From positions 2,418,001 to 2,482,000 of the forward strand of contig JAAXNY010000004.1 of NCBI GenBank assembly GCA_013420905.1: a DNA stretch of 64,000 nt, read 5' to 3'. How positions within the stretch are numbered: position 1 is the first letter of the stretch; each line of letters begins with the position of its first letter. The notes beneath the pieces were generated by a model that was not told the DNA's origin, made no database searches, and worked only from the letters and a program-made list of their open reading frames with translations. Of the stretch, positions 49,201 through 61,671 are shown one piece after another. The position numbers were made by a program, and so were the translations under genes. The stretch comes from Collybia mongolica. Lineage: Eukaryota > Basidiomycota > Agaricomycetes > Agaricales > Clitocybaceae.

Positions 49201-50545
49201 CGAAAAACCCATAAATCGGCCAAAGTGATGCAGTCCCGAAGTTCACGAGGTGAGTTGAGTCAGACCACAGCATAATGGCAGCCACTGCGGTTTCGAGTGT
49301 GCATTCAGGCTCATGAGGCTGTTTCTGGATCTTCTCATGCTCGGAAAGTAGTGCATCGGAATTGTAAAGTTCGCTGACAACACGCTGTGGAGGTTTGTTG
49401 GGGGATGGCTTCCAAAAGAGTCGGAATGGCGAGAAGTGGAATGCCTTTGCAATGGGTTCGTGAAATGCGGATTTGATGACCGAGATAATGCTGCGATGGT
49501 AGATGCCTGGTACTTCGAATTCGGGGGCGTCGCATTCACTCTGATGCTTAACCTTCTCAGCTGGGAGTCGAATTTTGACTGTAGATTCCTTCCATCCGTC
49601 TTCAGGGTGCAACCCAGGGTTGTCCACATACTTGTCGAGTCGGCCGAGCTCACGAGCAGCACTGAATCCTTCGAGGTGCTTCCTATCAAAGTCATCTGCC
49701 AAGAGTACTCCCTGCACAAGGGAATCAAGCTCGGCCAAAGACTTCATGTTCGAACCACCATAAAACCAACTCATAAGACGGAAAACTGTTGCATTGAGAA
49801 ATGGTGCAAAATATTTCTCTTTTGCATCTTGGACTTCCGAGCCAAAGCCCGACCACCAGGTTCGAGAAGCAGAGCGATCCTGTGATGCAGCTAAACCAGG
49901 AACATCGCATACGTCATCGAGATCCAGTGTCTCGTCGGGGTCATTGGTTGGGAAGGTCATGTACACGCGATATAGTCCAAACTCATTAGGTTCTGTTTCA
50001 ATTACCATTGGGGTAGTTTCTGGAATTTCTGGGGGTGGTGAAGGTGAAGGAGCAGCAGCAAGTTTTTGTGCAATTATTCTCGGTGGGCAATCTGGCATAT
50101 GGGGCACAGGTGTAGCAGATGATGGAAGGAAATCAATGTAATGTTTGGGAAATTTTCGTACACGACCTGAAGCTGTTGGTTGAGGTTTAAATGCACCTTC
50201 ATCTGCTACAATTATCGGTCCAGTTGCTCCCATCTGATGAAGAATTGGAATATCAGTTAGGATTTACTCGAGTCAAAGTCTGTAACACACCTGATCACCC
50301 TTGTCTGTCTCCGGGTCACCCATCTCATAATCAGCCATATCCTTTCCCTTATCCTTCTTCATCTGTTTCTCCTGCTCCTGTCGAAGTAACCGTTGACGGC
50401 GCTTTTCGAGCATTGCAGTTGCCGCTGGTAGGACACTTTTGCATTTTGTCCGATGTGAGCTGAGTCCTTGTTGAGACCTGAAATTGCTCCTATTGCATGC
50501 AGAGCATATCAGAGCCATTAAAACTACGATCCACAAGAAATGCAT
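46214..50545 (-). CDS. Plavaka-type transposase, apparently intact
   Basis: Ten exons (50291-50545, 49130-50233, 48850-49079, 48550-48796, 48334-48500, 48180-48285, 47696-48130, 47287-47646, 46637-47238, 46214-46583) join in frame to about 1291 residues. The N-terminus has a C2H2-like finger (CSACNRSNFRSQQGLSSHRTKC). The core shows motifs of the basidiomycete Plavaka/CACTA-like transposases: ADDFDRKHL, LWSDSTHLVNFGTASLWPIYGFFGNQSKYPR, a CPCPRCF cluster, FVPDLLHEFELGVWKAVFTHLMRVL, and NYSTQVGELEHRRVKRFY. A basic KGKGKGKEKAP insert splits the C-terminal half, and the end is a long Asp/Glu tail. All introns are 48-57 bases. The start could instead be the methionine at 50518. No stop or frameshift interrupts the spliced frame. 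Confidence 0.88.
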
Positions 50546-50724
50546 GCAGTGAGTGCTCAACGAACACGAAGTCTAACACTGGCCTGTGCACACGCGCAAA
50601 ATCACGTGATCGTGTCTAGCACTCACCAGGCGCGTCTGCTTCGCAAAGTCCCCAATTCCCTCGCACGTCTGCTTCGCAAATTCCCCAATGCCCTCTCTCC
50701 TCTACCACCACCATCCAACTACTC
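50546..50724. promoter_or_regulatory. Shared divergent promoter inside the Plavaka element
   Basis: Only about 180 bases separate the start codons of the transposase and the DUF6698 gene. It holds a near-tandem repeat of gtctgcttcgcaaagtccccaattccctcgc-type units (50634-50690), two copies of about 27 bases, a candidate binding site for a shared regulator or the transposase. Confidence 0.55.
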
Positions 50725-52577
50725 ATGTCTAGCCAAGCCTCCACCGCTTCTCCCTCCCCAAATGCGCGCCCAACAAAGCGTCGATTGGTTGATGCGCTTG
50801 AGAGCGCTGACCGCAAACGCGCTAAGTGAGTTCTGATCAAGAAGCCTGATCATGATCGAGACTCACTTTGGCCCTTTAGAACATCACTCTTAAAAGAATT
50901 TCTTGATGTCGCTCGATGGATCGGGAGAAGTGAGGATGTGTTCCTGGATTTTTCAATGACTTTCAAGGCTGGGATGCCAACAGACGGAACGCGTTCTGAC
51001 AGTGAAGAGGAACCTGAAGACATGTGAGTAGCTGTGAATAAACCCATTTTTCAATTTACTAATAGATATTTCAGTCCCAATTACGAGCGTCACTTGCGCA
51101 TATATGCACTTTTGAAGCAGCGGATTGCAGGTTTTAATCGTCATACCGACCCGATCCATGACCAACCCGACAAGCTGAATTCGCTTACAAAAGCTGTGGG
51201 TAATATTTCATTGGCATGATTATCTACCTCTTAATGTGGTCTAGATGACAAAAGCACTCGGGAGTGCGCGCTCTGACGATGCTTCAAGCCTGAAAGAGGC
51301 CGGCCTCGCCTATATTGCTCTAGATACCCCTGGGCTTCGGATCGACCCAATAATCCCTCCAAAAGCTAGCAAGTCTGAGCGAGGATTCACTCACCCTGTG
51401 CTGGCACGACTCCTCTGCCCTATGCGGTTGGTTTCGGATTTTGATACTGATCCAACAAAGTAAGCGCTAGGTCATGTACTTTAAACCTAACTGATTAATG
51501 ATTACTTAGCATGATGAAGAAACTCGAAGATGGTCGCATTCCGGTAACTTCGATGGATTTCCCTGCCTTCCTGTACCCAAATGGTGCCGTCTACAACCCT
51601 GATGACATTGACGATGGCCTTTGCCGTGGCCCATTGGTGGTTCGGGTGAGTGTTAAATAATGTCATGTTATTTCTCAGCTATTGATGAGCATGATAATGA
51701 TGACAAGGTGTGGAAACACATATTCACGTCACCGTCATCCGCCACTCGCTCGGCTCCTGGCGCCGGACGTACCAAGAGCTGTCAAGCAAAGATGAACAAC
51801 TTGACTGCTGTGACACCGCGAACAATTGCCTATGCGGCGATGCATGTGAGTTTCAATGGACCTCTTCCACTTAAAAAATCTTACTATCCTTCTTTAATTT
51901 CTAGGTGCGATGGTTAATGTGTGTTCAGGATGACTGGAGGACCGAGGATGGTATCTTCGACAAAAAGGAATTCTATGAGATGATTACTGAGCTTTTTAAC
52001 TTTAATCTCGATGAGATGTGGTGCCACGAGACCCTTGCATGGTGGAATAAGTAAGCTCCTTTATACTCTTTCAAATATCTGTCTAACTTGTCCTGGAATG
52101 CGATGCAGACAGGTCTTCAAAGAAACACGCGTGCTTCAACCAGCTCAAGCCCTTGTCCCATCCGACGCAAAAAGACTTCTAGCGCAACGTCAGGCCAAGA
52201 ACAGAATGCGCTCATTATCAACTGACCATGTCTCTCGTCCGTCATCGCCATGCCTTATCCCTCGGAGCTCACCAGAACATTTTTCTCCACCAATCTCCCC
52301 GCCACCTTCGTCACCTCGTGCACATCCATCACATCCTTTGTCTTCGTCTCCTCCTCGATCTGCTGTAGCAACAACCAGCAATGAACTTTTACCTCCGACA
52401 CCAGCTATCAGACACCCTGGCGCACGCACTTCCAATTCTCATCAACGCGTCGAGTCAGAATCAGATTTGTCCCCTGCCCCACCCAGCCCACCGCAACGAA
52501 AACCTAAAGGAAAATCCAAGCCGAAGCCTCTCCCTGCAACCGCCCCACCCAAAACCACCCGCAAATCGAAAAAATAA
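50725..52577 (+). CDS. DUF6698 domain protein, transposon-borne
   Basis: Eight exons (50725-50825, 50880-51023, 51075-51195, 51245-51459, 51510-51645, 51708-51845, 51905-52050, 52109-52577) give 489 residues. The central 300 residues follow the pattern I know from basidiomycete DUF6698 proteins: a LKEAGLAYIALDTPG stretch, RGFTHPVLARLLCPM, MDFPAFLYPNGAVYNPDD, a KHIFTSPSSA motif and VTPRTIAYAAMHVRW. The C-terminal 150 residues are Ser/Pro-rich with a basic end (KPKGKSKPKPL). Function is unknown. The family is highly expanded in mushrooms, and its place here, between transposon ends and sharing a promoter with the transposase, indicates that at least this copy travels with the element. Confidence 0.82.
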
Positions 52578-53026
52578 ATACCTGAGTCTACCCTTGCCTA
52601 TCGTCTCCTACTGCTAAACTTTCCGACTTCTCTAGCTCCGAAAACTCATGCTGCGTTCAACACTCTGACCCCTGCTGACCCGGCTTTACTACGCGCTTTG
52701 TAGCGTGACTTGTGTTTTTAGCTTATTATGTACGCTTGTGCTTCGTGTCATCAATTAAATGTTTTTTACTCTTTTACATTGTCTGAATAAGAAATAAATA
52801 CCACCCAAGAAAGCTCGGGGCATGCAATCTACTTAATTCTGACTTGACCTTACATTCCTTTACATTGATCACCATGTTTGGCCGAGCTTACAACGTCGTC
52901 TAAGTTGGTGGTGGTTACAATCTATTTCTGGTAAACTTGGGAGTTTAATGTCATTCAAGGTCAGCCGAACTTGGTGCTTAATATAAATATTTTAGGCATT
53001 GCATCGCTATGTATTGCACGGTAACC
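52578..53026. other. 3' flank of the DUF6698 gene within the element
   Basis: No gene. Contains a possible polyadenylation region (aataagaaataaata at about 52786). Confidence 0.45.
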
Positions 53027-53046
53027 TCTGAGCCCTTTTGCTGATG
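53027..53046 (-). repeat. Right terminal inverted repeat of the Plavaka element
   Basis: Reverse complement of the left repeat, about 450 bases beyond the DUF6698 stop codon. Confidence 0.8.
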
Positions 53047-53623
53047 TGATAACCTCAGATAAACCCTAGAAGAAACTTGAGTTGTGCTGAAAATTAGTAA
53101 TTTTAGGAGGCGAGAGTTGGTCGCTTGATTCGTCCAACTCGATCCTATTTGTATGAAATCAAGGTGCTGAATTTGGTCAGAAGCTGTTGGATGGCATGGA
53201 AGGCAGGGCACGAGGAGGTCAATTGGTAAATATCATGGTGCACTCTGCCTAGACATCGCTACCTTTGAACACTGGGGGGCAGGCGATTGATATTACCTCG
53301 TTTTCTTATCCCCTTGGAAAAATGCTCTAATTGATGATAGGATTGAATTTACCAGAGTGATTCCAAGAATATTTAGAATTGAGGGAGTTATGCGAAATTA
53401 AAACGCGATTCCACGTCCATTAGAACACTGCGATAAGTGCAATAAAGCATTGGCATAGCGGCAAATTTCTGACAATTCTTGTCCCTAAAATAGTACCAAA
53501 AAGCCTTTTGTGCCATTCTACTCCTGGTTATGATGCGTAGTTTCTACTATAGGGAAATAGAGTATGATGTTATAGGTATACGATGTGCGATATAAATTAC
53601 ATTGTTCAAGTGTATAACCGAGT
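53047..53623. other. Intergenic, no gene seen
   Basis: AT-rich DNA between the Plavaka right end and the P4-ATPase stop codon. Confidence 0.5.
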
Positions 53624-56600
53624 CTAATAGCCAGTTGGCTTTGCATGTGATTTGGATGTATCGTAGGCCCTGATCAGCTTGGCTTGATCTTGTTTCCCAG
53701 CATTCTCTGTCTGACTGAATGCAAATCCACGGTTTCGACGCATACGTTGTACAGCGCGAACTTTCTTGATGGCTTTTTGGAATCTCCCGGCAAACATAAG
53801 AAACAAGGGTCTAGTTAGAATGCAAAAAGACCTACTGCTCCTGCCGAGGTCGATAATCGGGAATGTTGTATTTCTGTAGTTCTTGGGCAATGTGATACGA
53901 CAAAGGTCTATATGTTCTCCTGTAACTGTAAGGTCTCACATCAGAAATGTATGGTATAACAGGACACAGAACGATTCCCTACTATTTCCAACAGAAATCA
54001 CGCACTAGACAAAATATTGGAACGAGGAGGAGCACAAAATAGAATACTCCATCCGTCCAAAGGCGAGGTACAATTCCGAGGTATTCGGTTGAGAACCCAA
54101 TGGCAGGGGCGACGACAGCATACAGAGGAAGAAAAAGCATTGTAAAAATGAACGATCCAGGTATTGCTAATAGGCAAATGAGGTTAGCAAAGCTCGCATA
54201 TTACACGAGACGACGTACCGGCCACGGTGTATTTCGTCCATAGACTTGGGAGGTTATTAAGTGAGTCGCACTTGATAATGAGACAAATTGACATACTCAG
54301 ATATCAAAGCAGCTTTTCCTAAAACCGTGAGAAGAACTGCAAGATACAATGTAGTTCCCCAAAACCAATGGCCAGTATCCAACCCATCAGTTTGTTTTAG
54401 GTCTCCCCAGAATAAGATGATAGAAAAGCCATACAGAATCTGTGAATCGAGAGAATCAATGAATGACAATCGGGTATCTGTACATCTTGACCTACAAGGC
54501 TGTGGTATAAAGCATTAGCAACCCAGAGCCAGAAAGCGGTTTTCGTAAAGAATTCATTCCTCTGACCCAGGATATACAACTGCGGATATCGATCCAATAT
54601 TCGGGCGGAAACGAATTGGTCAAAGATTCCGATGACAAGCGGAGGAAGCACTGTAAAAACGACATTGTACAATGACAATGTCCATGATTCATATGCAATC
54701 TGGCCAGAAAAGTTGTTGAAGAAGGAAAACTAAAAAGTGTTCAGCCGGTAATCCGTCATGCTCAATAACAAGCCTACCCAAAACTGTGTCATGTATAGGA
54801 CAATATTTTTGTAGAACGAATCTGGTGGAAAAGTAGGTCAACAGGATATCCAGACTACTGCAAACATACAAAGAATAAGTTTGGACAGCCGCCGGTAGCT
54901 CCAGGCACCATGTACGAGTAAAAGCTTTTTCAGGTAACGAAATTGGGATATTGCGACATCAGCCGAGCGAGCAGCTTGGAGGCCCTAGGGTAGTCAGTCA
55001 GCATGTGATCGAAGTCTCAAGAAATTTTGTTACCTCTACGCCAGATATACCGACGCCAACATGAGCAGCCTGAATCATGCTGACATCATTCGCACCATCT
55101 CCTATTGCAAGTAAAATAGCTTTCTGATTTTTTTTCACAAGTTTGACCACAAGGGCTTTCTGGAGAGGGGAAACACGACCTGGAAAGATGTTTGACTTTG
55201 AGGTGAAAACACAATTATTTTACGCACAACAGATGACGGCTTTGCACATGATTGCTAGTTCAAGAAAAACTTTCGAGAGTTCCTTTTCCAACGCAAAACC
55301 AAGACTTTTACCATCTACGCTCCCTGTTAGTAAAAAGCTAACGAACGAATTACCTCATACCAATGATCAATGCCAAATCCTCAAGCTCACCCGAACTCCT
55401 TTGGTTTTTAATTGCAGTAAGACGTTTTGTCAGGAACTCCTGTGTGTCATGTGCGTTTTCCTCATTTACGATGACCTAGCCGTAGTGACACTGAGTTGAG
55501 AAGGCAATGAAAACTGGTAGGTGTAAATGTACCATGTTCATTGACTCTGAAATCAGCCGACACGACATTCCAATATTGATGGCCGTCTCCTGGCGATCCC
55601 CAGTCAGAACCCAAACCTATTTATGATGTCAGCGACTATTGTGATATGAATAGGGAGCCTTACCTTTATTCCGGCCATTTGAAGCGTATGAATTGTATCG
55701 GGCACACCGTCCTGTAGTTTGTCTTCAATGGCTGTCGCACCCAACAGGAACAGATCTTTTTCAATCAACTCTGCTGCTTGATCCAAAGCATCACCACGTC
55801 CATTTATGGTTGCAGCTGCTTGGTCGTATATGGCTGACCACTGCCGGTACTCTTGCTCAGAAATATCACGGTACGCCAGACATAGAGTCCTCAAACCGTC
55901 AGTCGCATAGTCCTGGTGAGATGAAGTTGATTGGATGATAAAAGAAAGAGGTCAGACTCACGAACCTCAAGGTGAACAAGAGTCTTCTCGGTGTATGGCT
56001 GGTTTTTGCTCAATCGCTCAAGAATTACCGTATCGGCCCCTTTAGTGTATATTTTTATTTTTCCATCGGGCGCCCGGATAACAGTTGACATTCTCTTGCG
56101 TGTCGAATTGAACTCGCAAACATTCAAAACCTCAAATTCTTGCGACTGTCCTTGAATATTCACAAAAACCGACTTCGGTTTTCGCATCTGAAACGAGATC
56201 TACAACTGTTTGGTCAGCTCGAGTAAAAGCCACTCACATGGAATTGGTACCCCATAATCTCAGCCCCAGCCACCAAGGCCGCTTCATCTGGACTGCTCGC
56301 CTGATAGACGGTCTTTCCATCTCTTGTTTCAGGAATGACCGTGTGGCAGACCGCTAATAGTGTCAAAAACTCCTTCAATACCCCCTGTTCATGACCATCA
56401 TCTGTGTCCGCAGATGATCCCGACGCGACATCCATGAATGGATTGGCAACGTCGTCCAAAATTGTCTTCATCTCTGCAAATGTTCTCCATCTATCTTTTC
56501 CCTCTTCTCCATCACGCTTTGCTTCGTCTACAACACCAGCATAAGCCACTCCGCCAATGCTGCAGCAACGGAATTCCATTTCGTTGCAAGTCAAGGTCCC

Positions 56601-58530
56601 AGTCTTATCGCTAAAGACATACTCAATTTGCCCAAGTTCTTCGACAAGGGAGGAAGTGCGACAGAGTGCAGGGGTGTCGGTGCGAGCATAATACATGTCG
56701 AGATCGGAGTTAATGAGTTGGGCTTGTTGGAATTTGACGACTTCCATAGTAACAATTAGGGATATGGGAATTAGATTATTATATAGGATGATGAATGTGA
56801 GAATATCTGAGGTATGTATGAGCCAGATGTAACCAGAAACTGACAAATTAGTTAACCAACCTTCGATGAAGCCCTTGGCTGCACGTGTAATGTCAGCGCT
56901 AGATCACGGTGAACCCAGCCAGAACTTACCTCGACCAGAGAGCGAAGAAGTCTCAAAAAGATACCACTGTTGACTGGAGAAAAACCAAGTCCGAATGCTA
57001 CTCCCGATAGTGGACCCAACTGAGAGGGCCAGCAACAAGATGAACAGGAAGACAATCTGTACATTCACCTGCCTTTCTACAGCAGTTCTCTTTATCGGAG
57101 CAGCGCTGAGACAAAAAGTGTGAATGCTACAGCTCAGCGAGCTAGGTATTCAAGATGACTTACGTTGCATTGCGCATCAGTTTCGTCTCATGCCCCGTAA
57201 AAACAGTAAGACCGTATATCCATGGAGTATTTCGTATTTGCGCACCGCGCAGAAGCATCTGATCTGGACCAAGTGGTACTTGTTTCGGTATACCACCACT
57301 GCTAACAAGATCAAAGGTCCCTTCGTATGTATAAAGTGAATTATTGGGCTGCTCTGAACGGAGGGATCCATGCAACGTTCCGACGAGAGCTGGGGATGTA
57401 AGGGAAGACGTATGAGAGGAGGCTTGCTTGATCTTAAGATTGGTTTCTCTGAGATCAAATCATCAGTCAAGAACAAAAAAGGATCCAGAGGACCATGGAC
57501 TTACCCATCTAAATTCGATGTCTCAATGTAACACAGCCCCTCAGGCTCGCTAGAACTAATGAGAACCATGTCCGCCGGAATAAAGTCGTCACTTTCAAGA
57601 CGAACAACATCCCCAACCTGTATATCTTTCCACTTTTTTTCCCCAAATGTTGATTGACTCGTTAGAACCTTGGATTTTCGTGCGTTTAATTCAGAATCGG
57701 ATTGATGTCGTTTCTACGAACACCTATAAGTGCTCTGTTAATTTTGATAGTAGGTCCTACGTCACGCACAAGATCTTCTTGAACCTCTTTGAAGGCGGAG
57801 GCCAGGAGAACTACGGCCAGGGGAGCGATGGTGGTATATTTATTTGTCGGAGAGACACCTGGAATTTGTTGGATACAAGCAGTGAACAGGAAAAATAAGT
57901 TGGCATATTTTGAAAATTGTTCTGTTGAAGATACATAAATGATGAAAGGAGGATAAGAAGAGCCAACATACCAGTGAGGAACTTGGGTATAAATGATGCG
58001 AGATTGTATTTACTCGTTGAGACAAAATTGGAAGAGAAGTCAGCATTTGCTGCGCTATTGTTGAGGGCAATAATTCTTTCTCCAGTCAAAACTTTCTCCT
58101 TCTGCCACGGCCATTTCCATTTACGTTTCCATATCGGCGGAATGGGTTTACCAGGACGAGGGTAGGGTGCAGACCCAGGAAATGAACGTTCCCCTGCAGG
58201 CTGAAAATCATCATCATCAAAGTTCCAACCCTGCGGAACTCCATCCCCCAAGCTCAACGTGGAATTGCCTGTGCCAGCAGGCGGAGCCGCAGAGTGAGTA
58301 AGAGGTAAACCACTCTCCTGCGATTGCATAGGCGCAGGTCTACCGAATGCCGAGTCCGGCATATTGTCGTCTTCATCATCGAAAAATGGGTCCATTGGCT
58401 GCGGAGATTGGTGGTCCGAGTATGGACCTGTCGAGGATGACGGAGGATAGCCATTATTGGCGTTTGCTGGCTGGTACTGCCTCGTAGCTGGATTTGCCTG
58501 CGACACCAACCTTAGAAAGTCGTCAGACAT
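53624..58530 (-). CDS. P4-ATPase, phospholipid flippase (Drs2-like)
   Basis: Multi-exon gene of roughly 1300 residues starting [12 protein letters not shown] disordered N-terminus with acidic patches leads to a basic segment and the first membrane helix. Motifs appear in order: ETSNLDGETNLK of the actuator domain (DGET split by an intron at about 57480), the phosphorylation motif DKTGTLT (56590-56609), [37 protein letters not shown], and [21 protein letters not shown] (55082-55102), then the C-terminal helices (about 54870-54000) and a basic tail with [21 protein letters not shown]. That tail pattern, with RGFAFSQ, is typical of Drs2/Dnf3-type flippases of the Golgi and endosomes, which move phosphatidylserine and ethanolamine to the cytosolic leaflet. 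I checked several junctions (for example 55316-55370 and 55140-55205) and found the frame intact. Confidence 0.9.
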
Positions 58531-59580
58531 GGCCGTCGCTGGAATGAATGGTCTTATATAAATAATTGCCAAAGAACCAGCATATTGTGCAGCCTGTTGT
58601 TGCATGTCGTGCTTATTAGTCCAGAAATAATACAATCAAATAAAGTCACCAGATCCGTCGAATCGGTCACATCGTGTCTTGTTGGTGGGGCTAAGCTTTT
58701 ACTTCTGCTCAGTTCGCAAACTTATGCAAGTTTTATATTGGCCTACGCCAAGTGCCACTCTCCCCCTCAGTGTTTCAAGCTGGTGTTGCCCAGTGAATCT
58801 GAGTCCTTGTGCTTGTGCTTTTGCTGAGTTTCTTCTCCACCCCACTTGCCATTGTTGTATGTTACACCTTACCTTGACCTTACCCTGTGTTGCCTGTTTA
58901 CACAACCCTTGTGCCCTCCTCTGATTACTGCCCCTCTACTGTTGATTATGCTCAGAAACTATGCGTAATCCCCATTCCGCTTCATATGCATTATCTCATG
59001 GCCTGGGAGTGCAGCCAGAACAGTGGTGTGAATCACTGACACAAAATGCATGAGTGGATGTAGGTGGGGATGCAGAATGATATTGGATGTGAATTCAATG
59101 ACAGGCCCAATAATCTATTTTGTAATCATAAAGGTAGTGGGCTTTTGCAGCGCAAGCACACAGGTGGGGTTATAATAATAACAAAATGCTTGCCCAGAAG
59201 CTGTGCCCAAAAACTGACATCACTCTCAGTAAAAAATAAAGTCAAACTTTAGTCGCGAGTTTTGACATCACCCAAATGTAATGGTCAAGAGCCAGCCCAA
59301 AGTAGTCAAAAACCATTCATTTCCTCACAAATGGCCAAATCCACATTGAAAGTTGACAAAATCATGAGTTTGAATTACCATTTTTGTTGACTCTTGTATA
59401 ACTTTTTATTGGCTTTGTCGTTACTGCTGACTTTACACTGACTAAACATGACTTTATTTTTTACTGAGCATCACTGTTTAGGTGTGCTTGGTGATGATGA
59501 TCGATTGTAGATGTCAGTTTCCACTGATTGATAAAGCCAACTGCTGTGAACACGATAGACCACCCTCACCAACTGCCAAA
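58531..59580. other. Intergenic with MITE
   Basis: Shared upstream region of the divergent flippase and MAP kinase genes, containing the complete MITE at 59225-59468. No gene seen. Confidence 0.5.
59225..59468 (-). mobile_element. MITE, copy B, complete
   Basis: A 244-base element with 30-base terminal inverted repeats beginning CTCAGTAAAAAATAAAGTC, nearly perfect, flanked by the 7-base duplication CATCACT (59218-59224 and 59469-59475). It has no coding capacity. The right end lies 112 bases before the MAP kinase ATG, so it forms part of that promoter or leader. Confidence 0.92.
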
Positions 59581-61454
<1,874 letters not shown>

Positions 61455-61671
61455 AATATATATATACTGGAATTACAGCGGGCATTTTTGTCGTACATGT
61501 ACTGATGTTGTTTTAGTTTATTACGGATATGTCACATGGAAAATATATATTATCCTGTCGAACTAACACTTCGTTCAGATATTTTGTTAAAGGGAGGTTC
61601 GACCTAGGCAATAACGGTTTCCTCGAATAAATATACATTCAACAAGTCTAGAACACTGGCGGTGAAATGTT

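Larger units (their letters stand above)
45934..53046. mobile_element. Plavaka-type DNA transposon carrying a DUF6698 gene
   Basis: The exact 20-mer CATCAGCAAAAGGGCTCAGA stands at 45934-45953 and, inverted, at 53027-53046. Between these lie a complete transposase gene on the minus strand and a divergent DUF6698 gene on the plus strand, and nothing else. The dinucleotide TG flanks both ends, which could be a short target duplication but is weak evidence. The element sits cleanly between NoxR and the P4-ATPase. Both genes keep open frames through all splice sites, so the insertion is either young or under selection. Confidence 0.8.

Noticed and set aside
45932..53048. TG dinucleotide as proven target duplication of the Plavaka element
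   Set aside because: Two matching bases occur by chance about once in sixteen; reported only as compatible.
55143..55499. Plus-strand frame of 118 codons
   Set aside because: It is the shadow of flippase exons, whose minus-strand reading carries conserved P-type ATPase motifs.
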